DNA of 64,000 nt from Mycoplasma phocoenae (GCF_012934855.1 NZ_CP051481.1:1-64000); one strand, 5' to 3'; numbered from the stretch's first letter, positions 23,055 through 33,744 are shown. Notes: generated by a model not told the origin, from the sequence alone. A program made the numbers and translations.

Positions 23055-24595
23055 TGTTTATATTGTTTTTTTTGATTTCAATAATATCTTTATGTTGAAT
23101 AATAATTGTTACTTCTTTAATATGCGCTAACAAAAACAATCAAAACATTTGATATGGTTCAATCCCTGTTAATATTGACATTAAACAAATGAGAATAAAA
23201 ATGTTTGAAATAGATAAAACGAATTTTAATCATTATCCTTTTTTTAAAAATTCAGATTTTAGAAAAGGAAAATGAATTTCAATAAATGAATTTTCTAAAA
23301 TCTTCAATGAAGATTCCAAGAAAATTTTGTTTAATTCCCTTACTGAAGAATCACTCAAAAAAGATACTCGTTTTGAATTAATAAGTGCAAAAAAATTTAA
23401 AAAATCTTACATCAAATTTACGCTAGATTTACCTAAGATAAACGGTGAAAGTAATATTGCTTTATTTAGTTGGAAATTAAACAAAGAAATTGTTCAAAAA
23501 AATATAATTTATCGTAATAATTTCTCGAGTATTGAAACGGACTTTTATTCATATACATTTTTTACCAATATAAATAAGAAAAATATATATAAAAAGGAAG
23601 ATATTGTTCAATACATTTGTAAACATTTGCCACACAATCAACTATTTTTAAATTATGTAATTATTAAAGATTCAACACTAATAATACAAGTGCAAAACAG
23701 GAATAAAAAAAGTTTGCAAAGAAATTATTTAAAATTGAAAAATTTATTGAATTCAGAATATGTAAAAGAATTAACTAATTCAATAATATTTACTGAACCT
23801 ACTAACAATTTTAAATATTGAGAAGCTAATGAAATTAAATTTATTGATTATTTAACTTATATTTCGTCAACAATGAATGGCTTTTTTATCTTAGGTGCAA
23901 ACAAATTAAATGTTGAAAATAATCTATTATTCAATAATAACTACAAGAAAATTAGAGCTTTATTAAGCAAGGGTTTATTGAAATTTACAGCTAAACCAGT
24001 AAGTGAATATTTGAATAAAAATACTAAATATAAAATCTTAGATCCCGATCTTGAAAATGAAGATAAGGGGACAATGCTCGTAATTAACAAAACATCATTA
24101 AAAACGAGAATTATTTCAAGCATTTTTAATAGTGAAACTAATTTATTAAAATATTTTTACTTAGTTAAAATTAATGATTATGATTTTCTTAATCTAAAAT
24201 TAGCAAATTTCTTAATCTCGAGTGATAAGGAATTTAAAAATACACATATTGCTTTATTATGAAATGAATACAGTGATATAGACATCTTATTGCAAAAAAC
24301 AGAAGAATTAAAATCAAAAAAAATAAAGACAGTTTTAGGTATTAATTACATAAATGATCAAGTTTATGAAATGATAGATAAAATGGATACAAACATAGTA
24401 ATCTTGACAAAAGAGTTGACTAAAGACATAAGCAAACCACAAACATTTTTAGATATTATGGCTTTAGCAGTTTATTCAAAAAACAAAAAAATCAATGTTA
24501 TATTCGAAGATATTGATATCAATGATTACGGATATCAAATCAATAAACAATTAAAGGAATTTTTCTACATTGAAAAAGGAGATAATAATGAATAG
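23054..24595 (+). CDS. Membrane-anchored protein with a possible degenerate EAL-like domain
   Basis: A 513-residue protein. Residues 1-25 ([20 protein letters not shown]) are an N-terminal membrane anchor; the rest is predicted soluble and Lys/Asn-rich. I do not recognise it with confidence. The last ~170 residues have the order of an EAL phosphodiesterase fold: a helix-strand IALLWNEYSDIDILLQKTEEL, a strand KIKTVLGINYINDQ, then MDTNIVILTKELTKDI (position of the K-D-x-x-hh strand) and a helix plus strand NKKINVIFEDIDIND where active EALs have AEGVE. No EAL/EVL triad and few acidic metal ligands remain. Overlaps pcrA by 1 bp and degV by 8 bp, so co-translated. Confidence 0.4.
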
Positions 24596-25439
24596 AAAAA
24601 TAGGGATTATTTTAGATTCTTTTTGTGGACTTACACAAAAAGAAGTGAATGATTTAGGTTTCGATTTTATTCCATTACAGGTAATTATTAATGGAAAAAA
24701 TAATTTAGAAGGTATCAACATTACAAACCTTGAAGTAAGAGCGCAAATCGAAAGCGGAAAAAAAGTACAAACTTCATTGCCACCATACGCATTTATGGAA
24801 AATTTAATGCAGAATTTGAATAACAAATATGATCACATTTACGTGTTGCCTATAAACAGTGCCTTATCAAGTGAATTCAATCACTTATGCGCTATTGCTA
24901 ATTCGATAAATCCTGATAAATTCACAATATTTAATAATAATTTTGTTTCTAAACAATACATCATAATTGCAAATAAAATTATCGAAATGAATGAAAACGG
25001 CAAATCACATAAAGACATATTGAATTTCTTGGAATCACAAAATAATGCAACATTAAATTACATTATCCCGGCAAATCTAGATGCGTTTGTATCTGGCGGA
25101 AGATTATCTAACTACAAAAAAATAATTATGACAAGTTTGAAATTAATTCCTATACTTAAAAATAATGATGGAGTAACAGCTACAGGTGTAAAAAGAACTA
25201 TGAAATCAGCAATATTAAAAGCTATGGAAAAATTACTTGAGTACATTGGCGGAGAAAAAAACCTTGATCAGTACAACTTTTGAATTGTTCACACTGGAAT
25301 TCAAAAATATGTAGACATTGTAGAGTCATACTTAGCAGAATTAGATGCTAAACCAATATTTAGTTCTTTTGCCGCTGCTAGTGTTTTAATACACGCTGGT
25401 ATTGATGCAATATCAATAGGAATAAGTAAAAAAATTTAA
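24588..25439 (+). CDS. DegV family fatty-acid-binding protein
   Basis: A 283-residue protein of the DegV/FakB type: binds a fatty acid in the cleft between two domains and, with the kinase FakA, presents it for phosphorylation in acquired-lipid use. Typical elements are IGIILDSFCGLT at the N-terminus, a TSLPPYAFMENLM segment (the TSQP-like ligand site, normally T-S-x-P) at residue ~60, and GGRLSNYKKI near residue 168. Start at 24588 follows AAAAGGAG; it overlaps the upstream gene by 8 bp and its stop overlaps the next ATG (TAATG). Confidence 0.88.
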
Positions 25440-26401
25440 TGTATATACATAACAACGTTAAAAGTTATTTTATTCAAAGAGATATTCATTCAATTCATTA
25501 TACAGTCTCTGGCAACGATGATGGTTTACCTGTTGTGGTTATTCACGGTGGGCCCGGTGGAGGAATGTCTATGGACTCTTTAAAATTCTTTGATCCTGAT
25601 TTTTATAAAGTAATCATGATTGATCAAAGAGGTTGCGGTAAAAGTACTCCTAGTGCATCAATTGTAAATAACACAACGCAAGATTTAATCGAAGATATAA
25701 ATGCTATTCGTCAGGCATTATCAATAAACACTTGAATAGTATTCGGTGGATCTTGAGGAACAACATTAGCATTAACGTATGCACAAAAATATCCTGAAAA
25801 TGTGAAAAAACTAGTTTTAAGAGGTGTATTTTTAGGTAGACAAGCCGATTTAGAATGACTGTACGGTCCTAATGGTGCATCTAATTTCTTTTACGATGAG
25901 TACCAAAATTTTACAAAATATGCTAATACTCAAAATGTTGATGAATTAATAAAATTTTATCACAAACAAATAAACTCGAATGACTCAGTAATTTCTCAAA
26001 AATCTGCTCAAATGTGAGCCGATTGAGAAATGAGCATAGTTACTTTAATTCCGACAAAATCTCCAATTGAAAACATTCAAGATATTATTAATTTTTCTCA
26101 AATGGAAACCCATTATTTTTTAAATAATTGTTTTTTAAAAGAAAATCAAATTATGAATAATATTGACAAAATTAAACACATACCAATGATAATCGTGCAT
26201 GGTCGTTATGATATCGACTGTAGACCGAGTGCAGCGTTTCTATTAGCTGATAGCGTTGAAAAAGCCCAATTAGCCATTATAGAAGCTTCTGGACACTCAC
26301 AACGTGAAGAAAATATAGCAAAAGAATTATATTTAATAATGGAAGAAGAAAAAGACAAAAGCGCGGCATTTCATTATCATTATACAAACTGGAACATATA
26401 A
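25439..26401 (+). CDS. pip: Proline iminopeptidase (alpha/beta hydrolase)
   Basis: A 320-residue serine peptidase of family S33 that removes N-terminal proline from peptides. Oxyanion motif HGGPGGGMS at residue ~37, nucleophile elbow GGSWGTTLA (Ser ~104), acid in HGRYDIDCRP and catalytic His in SGHSQRE match the family. Trp codons in the elbow region are TGA. Translationally coupled to degV (1-bp overlap) and ends in a strong terminator, closing the asnS-pip run. Confidence 0.93.
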
Positions 26402-26443
26402 AAAAAACTCATGCATACAAAACATTTTGTATGTGAGTTTTTT
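26401..26443. terminator. Bidirectional terminator between pip and metK
   Basis: Long stem AAAAAACTCA..CATACAAAA / TTTTGTATG.TGAGTTTTTT; serves pip on the plus strand and metK on the minus strand. Confidence 0.85.
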
Positions 26444-26471
26444 TATATATTATTCTTGATTAAAATAAAAT

Positions 26472-27596
26472 TTAAATACTGTTAATTATTTTTTGAATAT
26501 CTTTTACTTTGTCTAATTTTTCCCACGAGAATGATTGGTCATCTCTTCCAAAATGACCATAAGTTGCTGTTGGTAAGTATTTAGCATTTTTTAAATCAAG
26601 TGTTTCAATAATACCTTTTACACTTAAGTCAAACAACTCGTTGATAATTTGGATTATTTGATCATCAGTGTACTCAGATGTATTGAACGTATCAATAAAT
26701 ATGCTTTGTGGTTTAGGCATTCCTATTGCGTAGGATAATTGAATTTCCAATGATTTTGAAATACCGGCTGCTACTAAATTTTTAGCTATATAACGAGCCA
26801 TATAAGCAGCGGAACGATCTATCTTTGTATAATCTTTGCCACTGAAAGCACCACCACCATGGCGAGCTCTTCCGCCGTAAGTGTCAACAATTATTTTTCT
26901 CCCGGTTAAACCAGTGTCACCAATTGGGCCCCCAATTACGAAACGACCAGTTGGGTTAAATAAAAATGTTACATCGGTTGATTGTTTGTATTTTTCTAAT
27001 ACTGGATCCACAACTTCTTTTTTGATTAAATCTTTTAATTTTATTTGATCAACATCAGCAAAATGCTGAATTGACATTAATACTTGCGAAACAACTTGTG
27101 CACCTTTTTCTCATTTAACAGTGACCTGACTTTTCATATCACTTTTAATATATTCAGACAATATTGAATTACGTAAAATTTCAGCCCTTTTTACCAATTC
27201 ATGACTGATGACTAATGTCAAAGGCATATATTCCTTTGTTTCATCAGTGGCATAACCAAAAACCATTCCTTGGTCCCCAGCACCAATATCATTTGCTTTG
27301 TTAACACCTTGAGCGATATCTGGGCTTTGACTATTAATTGCACTAATAATTGAAAAATCATTTTCATTATAACCCAGTTTTTCAACAACAGTTCAAGCTA
27401 TTGACACCACATCAACATAGGTGTTGGTTGTTATTTCACCACCAATCACAATCATTCTATTTGTTGCAAAAACTTCGCAGGCAACACGGGCATCTTTATC
27501 ATTGGCTAAAATAGCATCTAATATTGCATCACTAATTTGGTCACAAATTTTATCTGGATGACCAGCTCCAACACTTTCACTTGTAAAAAAGTACAT
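26472..27596 (-). CDS. metK: S-adenosylmethionine synthetase
   Basis: A 374-residue enzyme that makes SAM from methionine and ATP. Diagnostic motifs are [19 protein letters not shown] at the start, GAGDQG around residue 115, [19 protein letters not shown] near 255 and [15 protein letters not shown]. Several TGA Trp lie between 27078 and 27420. Start at 27596 (MYFFTSESV) follows GGAGAG; an in-frame extension to 27692 is rejected because that sequence is the structured leader. Mycoplasmas generally lack methionine synthesis, so SAM supply depends on imported methionine. Confidence 0.97.
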
Positions 27597-27742
27597 AAAA
27601 ACTCTCCTTTTTATTAATAGAGAGTTCAAAAAATAATAATCACATGTTAGATTCAATCCCTTGCTTTCCACCTTACCTACGCAGGTTGGCATGCGTCAAT
27701 GTCGCTAGACTACGCAACTCTCTATGTTATTTTAGAATAATA
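27597..27742 (-). promoter_or_regulatory. metK promoter and long structured leader (candidate riboswitch)
   Basis: Minus-strand -10 TATTAT at 27737-27742 starts a leader of about 130 nt. Seen: a perfect 10-bp closing helix P1 (AUAGAGAGUU at 27716-27725 with AACUCUCUAU at 27617-27626); P2 GUUGC/GCGAC (27714-27718, 27701-27705); P3 ACGCA/UGCGU (27692-27696, 27679-27683) with loop UGCCAACC; a possible pseudoknot of that loop with GGUGG (27668-27672). The 3' strand of P1 can instead pair with GAGAGUU (27600-27606), burying the GGAG ribosome site. Such exclusive folds are a riboswitch hallmark. It does not fit a SAM class I can name; ligand inferred from metK. Confidence 0.6.
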
Positions 27743-27831
27743 CCATATAAACATTTTTTTTCATAAAATTATTTTTAAAGTCTGAAAATTAAAATACATT
27801 TCATGCTTGTTTAATAAAATTATTGATATCC

Positions 27832-27860
27832 AAAAAAGCGCTATCATGCGCGCTTTTTTT
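27832..27860 (-). terminator. Terminator after potD
   Basis: Stem AAAAAAGCGC/GCGCTTTTTT with an 8-nt loop ending directly at the potD stop; followed by T-run equivalents on both strands. Confidence 0.75.
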
Positions 27861-27861
27861 A

Positions 27862-29244
27862 TTATTCTTTTATTTTTCTGTTGTAATAAGCATTCACAAT
27901 CGATGCCAATATAAATGAAATAGGTTTTATTGAATTTGTTTTTGTGGCTTTTAAATCATATATACCCATTGCTTCGCTGTCTAAAGAATTATTGTTGTTA
28001 ACAAAGTAATGTTTTTTGATGAAATCATACTCAATTCTATAAACTGGAGTGTAATTAATTAAATCAAAATTACTTAAAAATGGCAATTTTTCATAATCAT
28101 ATTCTTTTGTTTTTGTATCAAAAGTTTCTTTTTCCAGAGCTTGAACAGAGGCATTTTCATCGTATTTGCCGTTTTTAAATTTAGTTAGTTCGTAACCTTT
28201 AAAGAATGAATTCCGGATAGTTTCATAATATTTATTCAATGTTTTAGTATCAAAATTTTTATTGATAATTAAACCATCAAGTGAGTATATTGAATGTTTA
28301 GGTGATACTACCGTTATTGAACCAGTAGGTACTTGTTCAAAATTATCCTCAGAATAATAAGCGTCCAACGCATCACCGTTAAACATAATGGCAACATCTA
28401 CATTACTATTTGGATCAATTAAGTTTCTTAAAATAACTTGACCATCACCATCGAGTAAAAGTTTTTTAGTATTCTTAAACGTTGTATCAAAAGAATCTTT
28501 AATTAAATTTATAAAAGATTGAATTTGAGATTTGTAATTATTTTCAGTAACATTTAAATTTATTTCATTGAATTTATCTACATAATTAGAGTTATTTGAT
28601 TGACTCAAACGAGTTGAACCAATTGCTAAGTTATTTCGATAATCATCTAATAAACCGATTTTTTTATAATTGGCTTTATTTAATTTTTTCAGTATTTCAT
28701 AGTATGAATCATTTTCTTCAACTTTAATTTTCTTATTATTGTTTTTTGTATGGTTATAGGCTATAACCACTTCTTGAATGTAATAAGGGACAAAATATTC
28801 TCATAAGTGTCTTGGTTTTTCATACATTTTTCCATATGAATCAGTCAATAAAAATGAATCATATGAGTTAAGGTGTTCTCAAATTACTGGCGTTAAAAAT
28901 TTTTCAGGAGTTTTGATGCCTTTGCCAAATATTTTTTCATAGTCTATTTTTTTAAGTTTATCTTGTTTAATTAATTGTATCGCTTGCGAATCAGTACCAA
29001 TACCAGCAGCGGCTTGATTTCTACTAATGGCCACATTGAATTCATTAATGGTTCCAAACTCTTTATAATCAAGTTGTTTTTCAAGATTTTTACGATTGTT
29101 AGCACTTATATATGATGCGTAGTTGTAAAAAGAAGGTTTATATAAATTATTCAACTTTATACACGCTATAGAGGTAAAAAAACCAATCAATAATATGATT
29201 ATTGAGGTAATTATGAATCAAGGTTTTTTAAGAAATTTTAGCAT
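27862..29244 (-). CDS. potD: Spermidine/putrescine-type ABC transporter substrate-binding protein, membrane-anchored
   Basis: A 460-residue protein starting MLKFLKKPWFIITSIIILLIGFF, an uncleaved N-terminal anchor without a lipobox Cys at the right place. The body has elements of periplasmic-type binding proteins: SRNQAAAGIGTDSQAIQLI, KIGLLDDYRNNLAIG, VDVAIMFNGDALDAYY and VPTGSITVVSPKHSIYSLDGLIINK, the last two matching the PotD hinge and ligand region. It presents polyamines to the PotBC channel. The start overlaps potC by 17 bp. Assignment rests on position plus these motifs; overall similarity to bacterial PotD is modest. Confidence 0.75.
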
Positions 29245-30037
29245 TTGCCTTCTCCTTTTTTCATTTTACAATTACGTAAATAAATGTACCTGAAAGAGAT
29301 AATAACATCAGTACAGAACCAACAACTAATCCTCAGGCTCTGAATGAACTTTCATATAATTTAGTACCAAGTGTTGAAGTGTTTGAAACTAATCTAGTAA
29401 TAATAAAATCATCCATCGAAAAGAAAATAGCTACAATGGCAGCGAACACGCAAGGTCAAGCCATATGCACTAAATATACTTTAAATCATGTTTGAAATTT
29501 TGAATATCCTAGATCTTGACTAGCCTCAAATAAATTACGGTTAAATTTTTGACTGGCTGGGTGCATAATACTTATTGCATAAGGTAAAGCAATGACACAA
29601 TGACCTACAATTGCTCTTATCATTCCTTCATTTGTTATTGCAAGCGTACTGAAGATTAATGAGTAAACAAGTACTAAACCTATCGCCGTGATAACGTCAG
29701 GGTTAATCATCGTGATTGAATAAGTTGACTTTGTTGCATTTTCATAAATTTTGTTTTTTTGTTTTCAAAGTGCGAATACAGTAATTAAAGAAATCAATAC
29801 AGTGATAATTGCTGTCGCTGATGCAATAATTAAAGAATTAACTAATGCTATGCCTCTTGTTTCCGCAAAAAAAGTGGTTCAGGCCTTATCTGTGAATTGG
29901 TTTCATTGAAAGCTTAATGCTCCTCTTTTTGAAGTTGTATTGAAGGAAAATACTAACGCAAACATTAATGGAATATAAGTAATAATTAATATAAAATAAA
30001 CATATGTTTTAGAAATAAAATCTTTTAATCTATTCAT
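29228..30037 (-). CDS. potC: Polyamine ABC transporter permease PotC
   Basis: A 269-residue permease with about six membrane helices. The cytoplasmic EAA loop that docks on the ATPase reads NLFEASQDLGYSKFQTWFKV. Start MNRLKDFISKTYVYFILIITYIPL at 30037 follows GGAATGAG and overlaps the potB stop by 8 bp. Trp codons at several places are TGA, so the protein appears broken under the standard code. Forms the channel with PotB. Confidence 0.9.
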
Positions 30038-30860
30038 ATCTCATTCCTTTCAATTTCATTATTAACGCAGGTATTATATATAACAATGCAGAAACCCCAA
30101 TGATGCAACAAGTAACAACTAATACAAGTACTGAACTTATGGACATGTCAACTGGTGAAGTTGGATTAGCATAATCATTGATTAAATTAGCCACTAACTG
30201 AAAGCTATACTTGTTTGTTAATAATTTTTCTGAAATTACTAACGATGTAGCTGATGAAATGAATACCAATGAAACACCCGACATAATGGCTTTTATACCA
30301 TAAGGAATAACTACTTTAAACATAGTTACAAATTTTGAATAACCTAGATCTTGACTTGCTTCAATAATATTATTAGGTAATGATTTGAATACTGAATATA
30401 ATGGCATTATCATAAAAGGTAAATTCATATATACCATTGCAAAAACCATAAATCATTCGTTATTAACTTTTTCATCATTCATCATTGATAGCAAAATCCC
30501 TCTTATTGCATATACTTTTGCAATAGTAAAAATTAATAACGGAGCTAATATTAACGAAATCGCGATAATTTTAAACAATTTAGACTTGCTAGTAGAAACA
30601 AAATAAGTATAGGGCAATGCAATAACAAGAGCTGCAAATGAAGCTAATAAACCTAATTTGATTGATCTAAAAATAACAACTCATGTTGCTCTGTTTCTTA
30701 CTATTTGTCATGAATCGTGATTAACACCATTATCAGTGAAAGCACTTACTAAGATTAGTCCTATTGGCATTAATATAAAGACGACAGCAATAATTAAATA
30801 TGGAATAAGCATTATTAATCTAGGATTAATGTTTAATCATTTGATTGTTTTTTTCAGCAT
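30030..30860 (-). CDS. potB: Polyamine ABC transporter permease PotB
   Basis: A 276-residue permease of about six helices, starting MLKKTIKWLNINPRLIMLIPYLI at 30860 after GAGGAGAG. The EAA loop is NIIEASQDLGYSKFVTMFKVVIP, sharing nine identical core residues (EASQDLGYSK) with PotC. First recognised gene of a potB-potC-potD operon. The usual first gene potA (ATPase) is not here, so the ATPase must be encoded outside the window if the system works. Confidence 0.9.
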
Positions 30861-30911
30861 AAAACTCTCCTCAATTTAAAAAAATATATATATTAGATTA
30901 AAGAAAAGGGT

Positions 30912-30937
30912 AATAAAACTAAATTAATAGTTTTATT
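30912..30937. repeat. Perfect 10-bp hairpin in the potB leader
   Basis: Inverted repeat AATAAAACTA/TAGTTTTATT with a 6-nt loop, between the small ORF and potB. On the minus (pot) strand it is not followed by a T-run, so it is unlikely to stop pot transcription; on the plus strand it is followed by TTTTT. Possible leader attenuation structure. Confidence 0.45.
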
Positions 30938-30939
30938 TT

Positions 30940-31074
30940 TTACTGGAGAGTAGTATCGTATGTTCATTCTAAATATTCAACAACACAAAAAGGCATTGAT
31001 GAGTAATCAATGTCGTCATAAACTTTTAAAGTATTTTTTGTTGTTATGTGAATTGTGTTGTGTTTTTTGTACAT
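30940..31074 (-). CDS. Short ORF upstream of potB (44 residues), unknown
   Basis: An ATG at 31072-31074 lies 7 nt after a good TATAAT (31082-31087), so this ORF would sit at the very 5' end of the pot transcript, without a Shine-Dalgarno. The product starts MYKKHNTIHITTKNTLKVYD and ends EYLEWTYDTTLQ, with one TGA Trp. It is not recognised. It could be a leader peptide that senses translation, a remnant of a lost upstream gene such as potA, or chance. Its stop is 79 nt before the potB ATG. Confidence 0.4.
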
Positions 31075-31087
31075 AAGTTTTATTATA

Positions 31088-31245
31088 TAAAAAACTCTGT
31101 TTTTTTCATCAGTTATATGTATTTAATTATTTATTTTGAAAATAAATGATAATAAGCGTCGCTTTGGGGAGAGTTATTGAGGAAAATCTGATAGAAATAG
31201 TTATTTATACAGAATATTTTGTTTCTGCTTTAAAATTAAAACATT
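31088..31245. other. Noncoding gap between the pot operon and fmt
   Basis: Together with the potB leader, the space from potB to fmt is about 385 nt. Apart from the short ORF and hairpin described, this part holds no convincing gene. A slightly GC-richer stretch (31155-31190: GCGTCGC, GGGGAGAG, GAGGAAAA) stands out but forms no fold I can defend. The fmt promoter is probably in the last 50 nt (TATACA near 31206 or TAAAAT near 31231); neither is strong. Confidence 0.5.
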
Positions 31246-32085
31246 ATGAAATTATTATTAGCAGGAACAATACATTTTAGCGCAGATATATTTGAATACT
31301 TAATACAACACTATGAGGTTATTGGGATTATTTCACAACCGGATCGCGCTTTAGACAGAAAAAAACAATTAATTAAAACAGATACTCACGCACTAGCGCT
31401 GAAATATGGAATAAAAATTTACCAACCCGAAAAAATAAAAGAAATTTATGACGAATTATCAAAACTCGACTTTGACTTTTTTATCACTGCAGCGTTTGGA
31501 CAATATATACCCGAAAGTATATTAAAATTAGCTAAAATCGCTTCAATAAATGTTCACGGATCTTTATTAGAAAAATACCGAGGAGCAGCACCAATTCAAC
31601 ATTGTTTATTAAATCGAGATTCGCACACGGGAGTCTCATTGATTCACATGACAAAAGAGATGGATGCGGGTGACATAATTGGTAGTGCTTCATTCAAAAT
31701 TGAAGAACATGATACAGCGTTAGAACTTTATAAAAAAATGGCAAATTTAACAAAAGAAAATATTGATAACTGATTAAAAGAGCTTTACGAAAACAAAAAC
31801 GCTGCTCGTAAACAAGATGAAAGTTTAGTAACTTTTGCTAACAAAATTAATAAAGAGGATTGCGAAATTAATACAAACTTAACTTGCAAGGAAGCGTTGA
31901 GTAAAATTAAAGCTTTTAATGATCAACCAGGTGCATACATGATTTTAAATGGTAAAAGAATTAAGCTTTTTAGAGCTAGCATTTCAAAAGTTGCAACACC
32001 ATTGAAAATTAAATTTGCTGATGGATATTTATATATTTATGAATATCAATTTGAAGGTAAGAAAAGAGTTGTTAATGAAATTTAA
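31246..32085 (+). CDS. fmt: Methionyl-tRNA formyltransferase
   Basis: A 279-residue enzyme that formylates initiator Met-tRNA using 10-formyl-tetrahydrofolate. The N-terminal Rossmann catalytic domain carries INVHGSLLEKYRGAAPIQ (Asn and His of the active site) and MTKEMDAGDIIG (catalytic Asp). The C-terminal OB-like domain is short, so the protein is smaller than the ~310 residues usual in other bacteria. Overlaps ung by 11 bp. Confidence 0.94.
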
Positions 32086-32722
32086 TTTCAATGAATTTTT
32101 AAATAATGAAAAAGAAAAAGAATATTTTAAAAAACTTATAAACTTATTAAATAATGAAAATCGTAAAATTGTCCCAAGCAAAGACAAATGATTCAATGCT
32201 TTTGATATGGATTTTAACGAATTAAAAGTTGTTATCATTGGTCAAGATCCATATTTTTTACCTAATGTGGCGGATGGCATGGCCTTCAGCACTGAATCTA
32301 TAAAAACGCCAGTATCATTGCGCAACATATTTAAAGAAATTAAAAATTCATATCCTAATGTTTCATTAAAAACAAATAATTTAAATTACTGAAAACAACA
32401 AGGAATTTTATTGATTAACACAACATTAACAACAGTAGAAAATCTAGCTTTAGCTCACAAAGATTGAGGTTGAGAAACATTTGTAAGTAATGCTCTTGAA
32501 TCAATTAACCAACACAATGAAAATATTGTATATATATTATTGGGTAAAAAGGCAATGGATTTTGTTAAAAATATGGATTTGCAAAAACAACACATTTTAT
32601 CGACAAGTCATCCTTCAGGATTGAGTGCTTATAGAGGTTTTATTGGCTCTAATATTTTCAAAAAAACTAATGATTATTTATTATCAATTAATAAAAAAGA
32701 AATAGATTGATCTACAAAATAA
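32075..32722 (+). CDS. ung: Uracil-DNA glycosylase
   Basis: A 215-residue family 1 UDG that removes uracil from DNA. Motif 1 reads [21 protein letters not shown], with catalytic Asp present but Phe where most family members have His (GQDPYH). The DNA-insertion loop is [17 protein letters not shown], with the catalytic His, and LLINTTLTT supplies the uracil-binding Asn. Overlaps fmt by 11 bp and is followed after 10 nt by asnA, so fmt-ung-asnA look like one operon. Three TGA Trp. Confidence 0.92.
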
Positions 32723-32732
32723 AGGATTTTAA

Positions 32733-33713
32733 ATGTACAAAACAAAATTAAACATAACAGATACACAATACGCAATAGCAAAACTAAAAAAGGATTTCTC
32801 AAAAGAGTTATCTAAAAAATTAAGATTAGTAAGGGTAAGTGCACCATTGTTTTTAACAACAGAAAGTGGTTTGAATGATGGGTTAAACGGAGAGACTCCA
32901 GTATTGTTTAAGGCTAAAAATATCGATTCTAATCTTGAAATTGTTCACTCATTAGCTAAATGAAAAAGAGAAGCATTACATAAATATAATATTGCATTAC
33001 ATCATGGTATTTACACTGACATGAACGCTATCCGCAGAGAAGAAGATTTAGATGCAACACACTCTTTTTATGTTGATCAATGAGATTGAGAAAGAAATAT
33101 CGAATACTCAGATAGAAATGTTGATACACTGAAACAAACAGTAAAATTACTGTTCGAAGCTTTAAAAAACACTGAAGATAAAATCAATGATAAATATTCA
33201 GAGCTATCAAAAAAATTACCTGATGAACTTTTTTTCATCACTAGTGACGAATTATATAATCTATATCCAAACATTCCCGCTGAACAAAGAGAATATGAAA
33301 TAGTTAAAAAACATAAAGCAGTATTTATTATTGGTATTGGTAATAATTTGCCTGACAATAAACCTCATTCAAAAAGAGCCAAAGATTACGATGATTGAAG
33401 TTTAAATGGGGACATGATTGTTTATCATCCTACATTGGACATAGCACTAGAAATATCATCAATGGGTATTCGTGTTGATTCGAAAGCTTTAATGAAACAA
33501 TACGCGATGGAAAAATCTGATATTGAAAAAATCAGCCCTTATCATCATGCAATTGTTAATGATTTATTACCTTATACAATTGGTGGTGGGCTTGGTCAAA
33601 GCAGAATTGCTATGTTCTTACTTGAAAAAGCTCATATCGGTGAAGTTCAAGTGTCTTACTGATCAGATACTGAAAAAGACAAATGTAAAAAAGAAAACAT
33701 TGTACTTTTATAA
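32733..33713 (+). CDS. asnA: Aspartate-ammonia ligase (asparagine synthetase A)
   Basis: A 326-residue class II synthetase-like enzyme that makes asparagine from aspartate, ammonia and ATP. Recognisable are [50 protein letters not shown] (two TGA Trp) and [26 protein letters not shown]. It complements asnS of this window. Few mycoplasmas keep asparagine synthesis. The start follows AAAGGA. Confidence 0.95.
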
Positions 33714-33744
33714 GAAAAAGCAAGTCATTAAACTTGCTTTTTCT
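33714..33744. terminator. Convergent terminator shared by asnA and folA
   Basis: Stem GAAAAAGCAAGT/ACTTGCTTTTTC with a 6-nt loop right after the asnA stop. The same bases encode the last residues of folA on the other strand, whose stop (33728-33730) is in the loop. Confidence 0.85.

Noticed and set aside
27597-27692. Longer MetK starting at 27692
   Set aside because: It would be translated from the structured leader and lacks family similarity; the start MYFFTSESV with GGAGAG is preferred.
27597-27730. tRNA-like reading of the metK leader (GGATTGAATC resembling a T arm)
   Set aside because: No acceptor stem, D arm or anticodon arm in register could be drawn, and the leader explains the sequence better.
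31155-31245. Words like RNase P RNA (GAGGAAAATC followed by ACAGAA)
   Set aside because: RNase P RNA needs several hundred nucleotides between these elements; here they are about 40 nt apart and no other conserved helix is seen.
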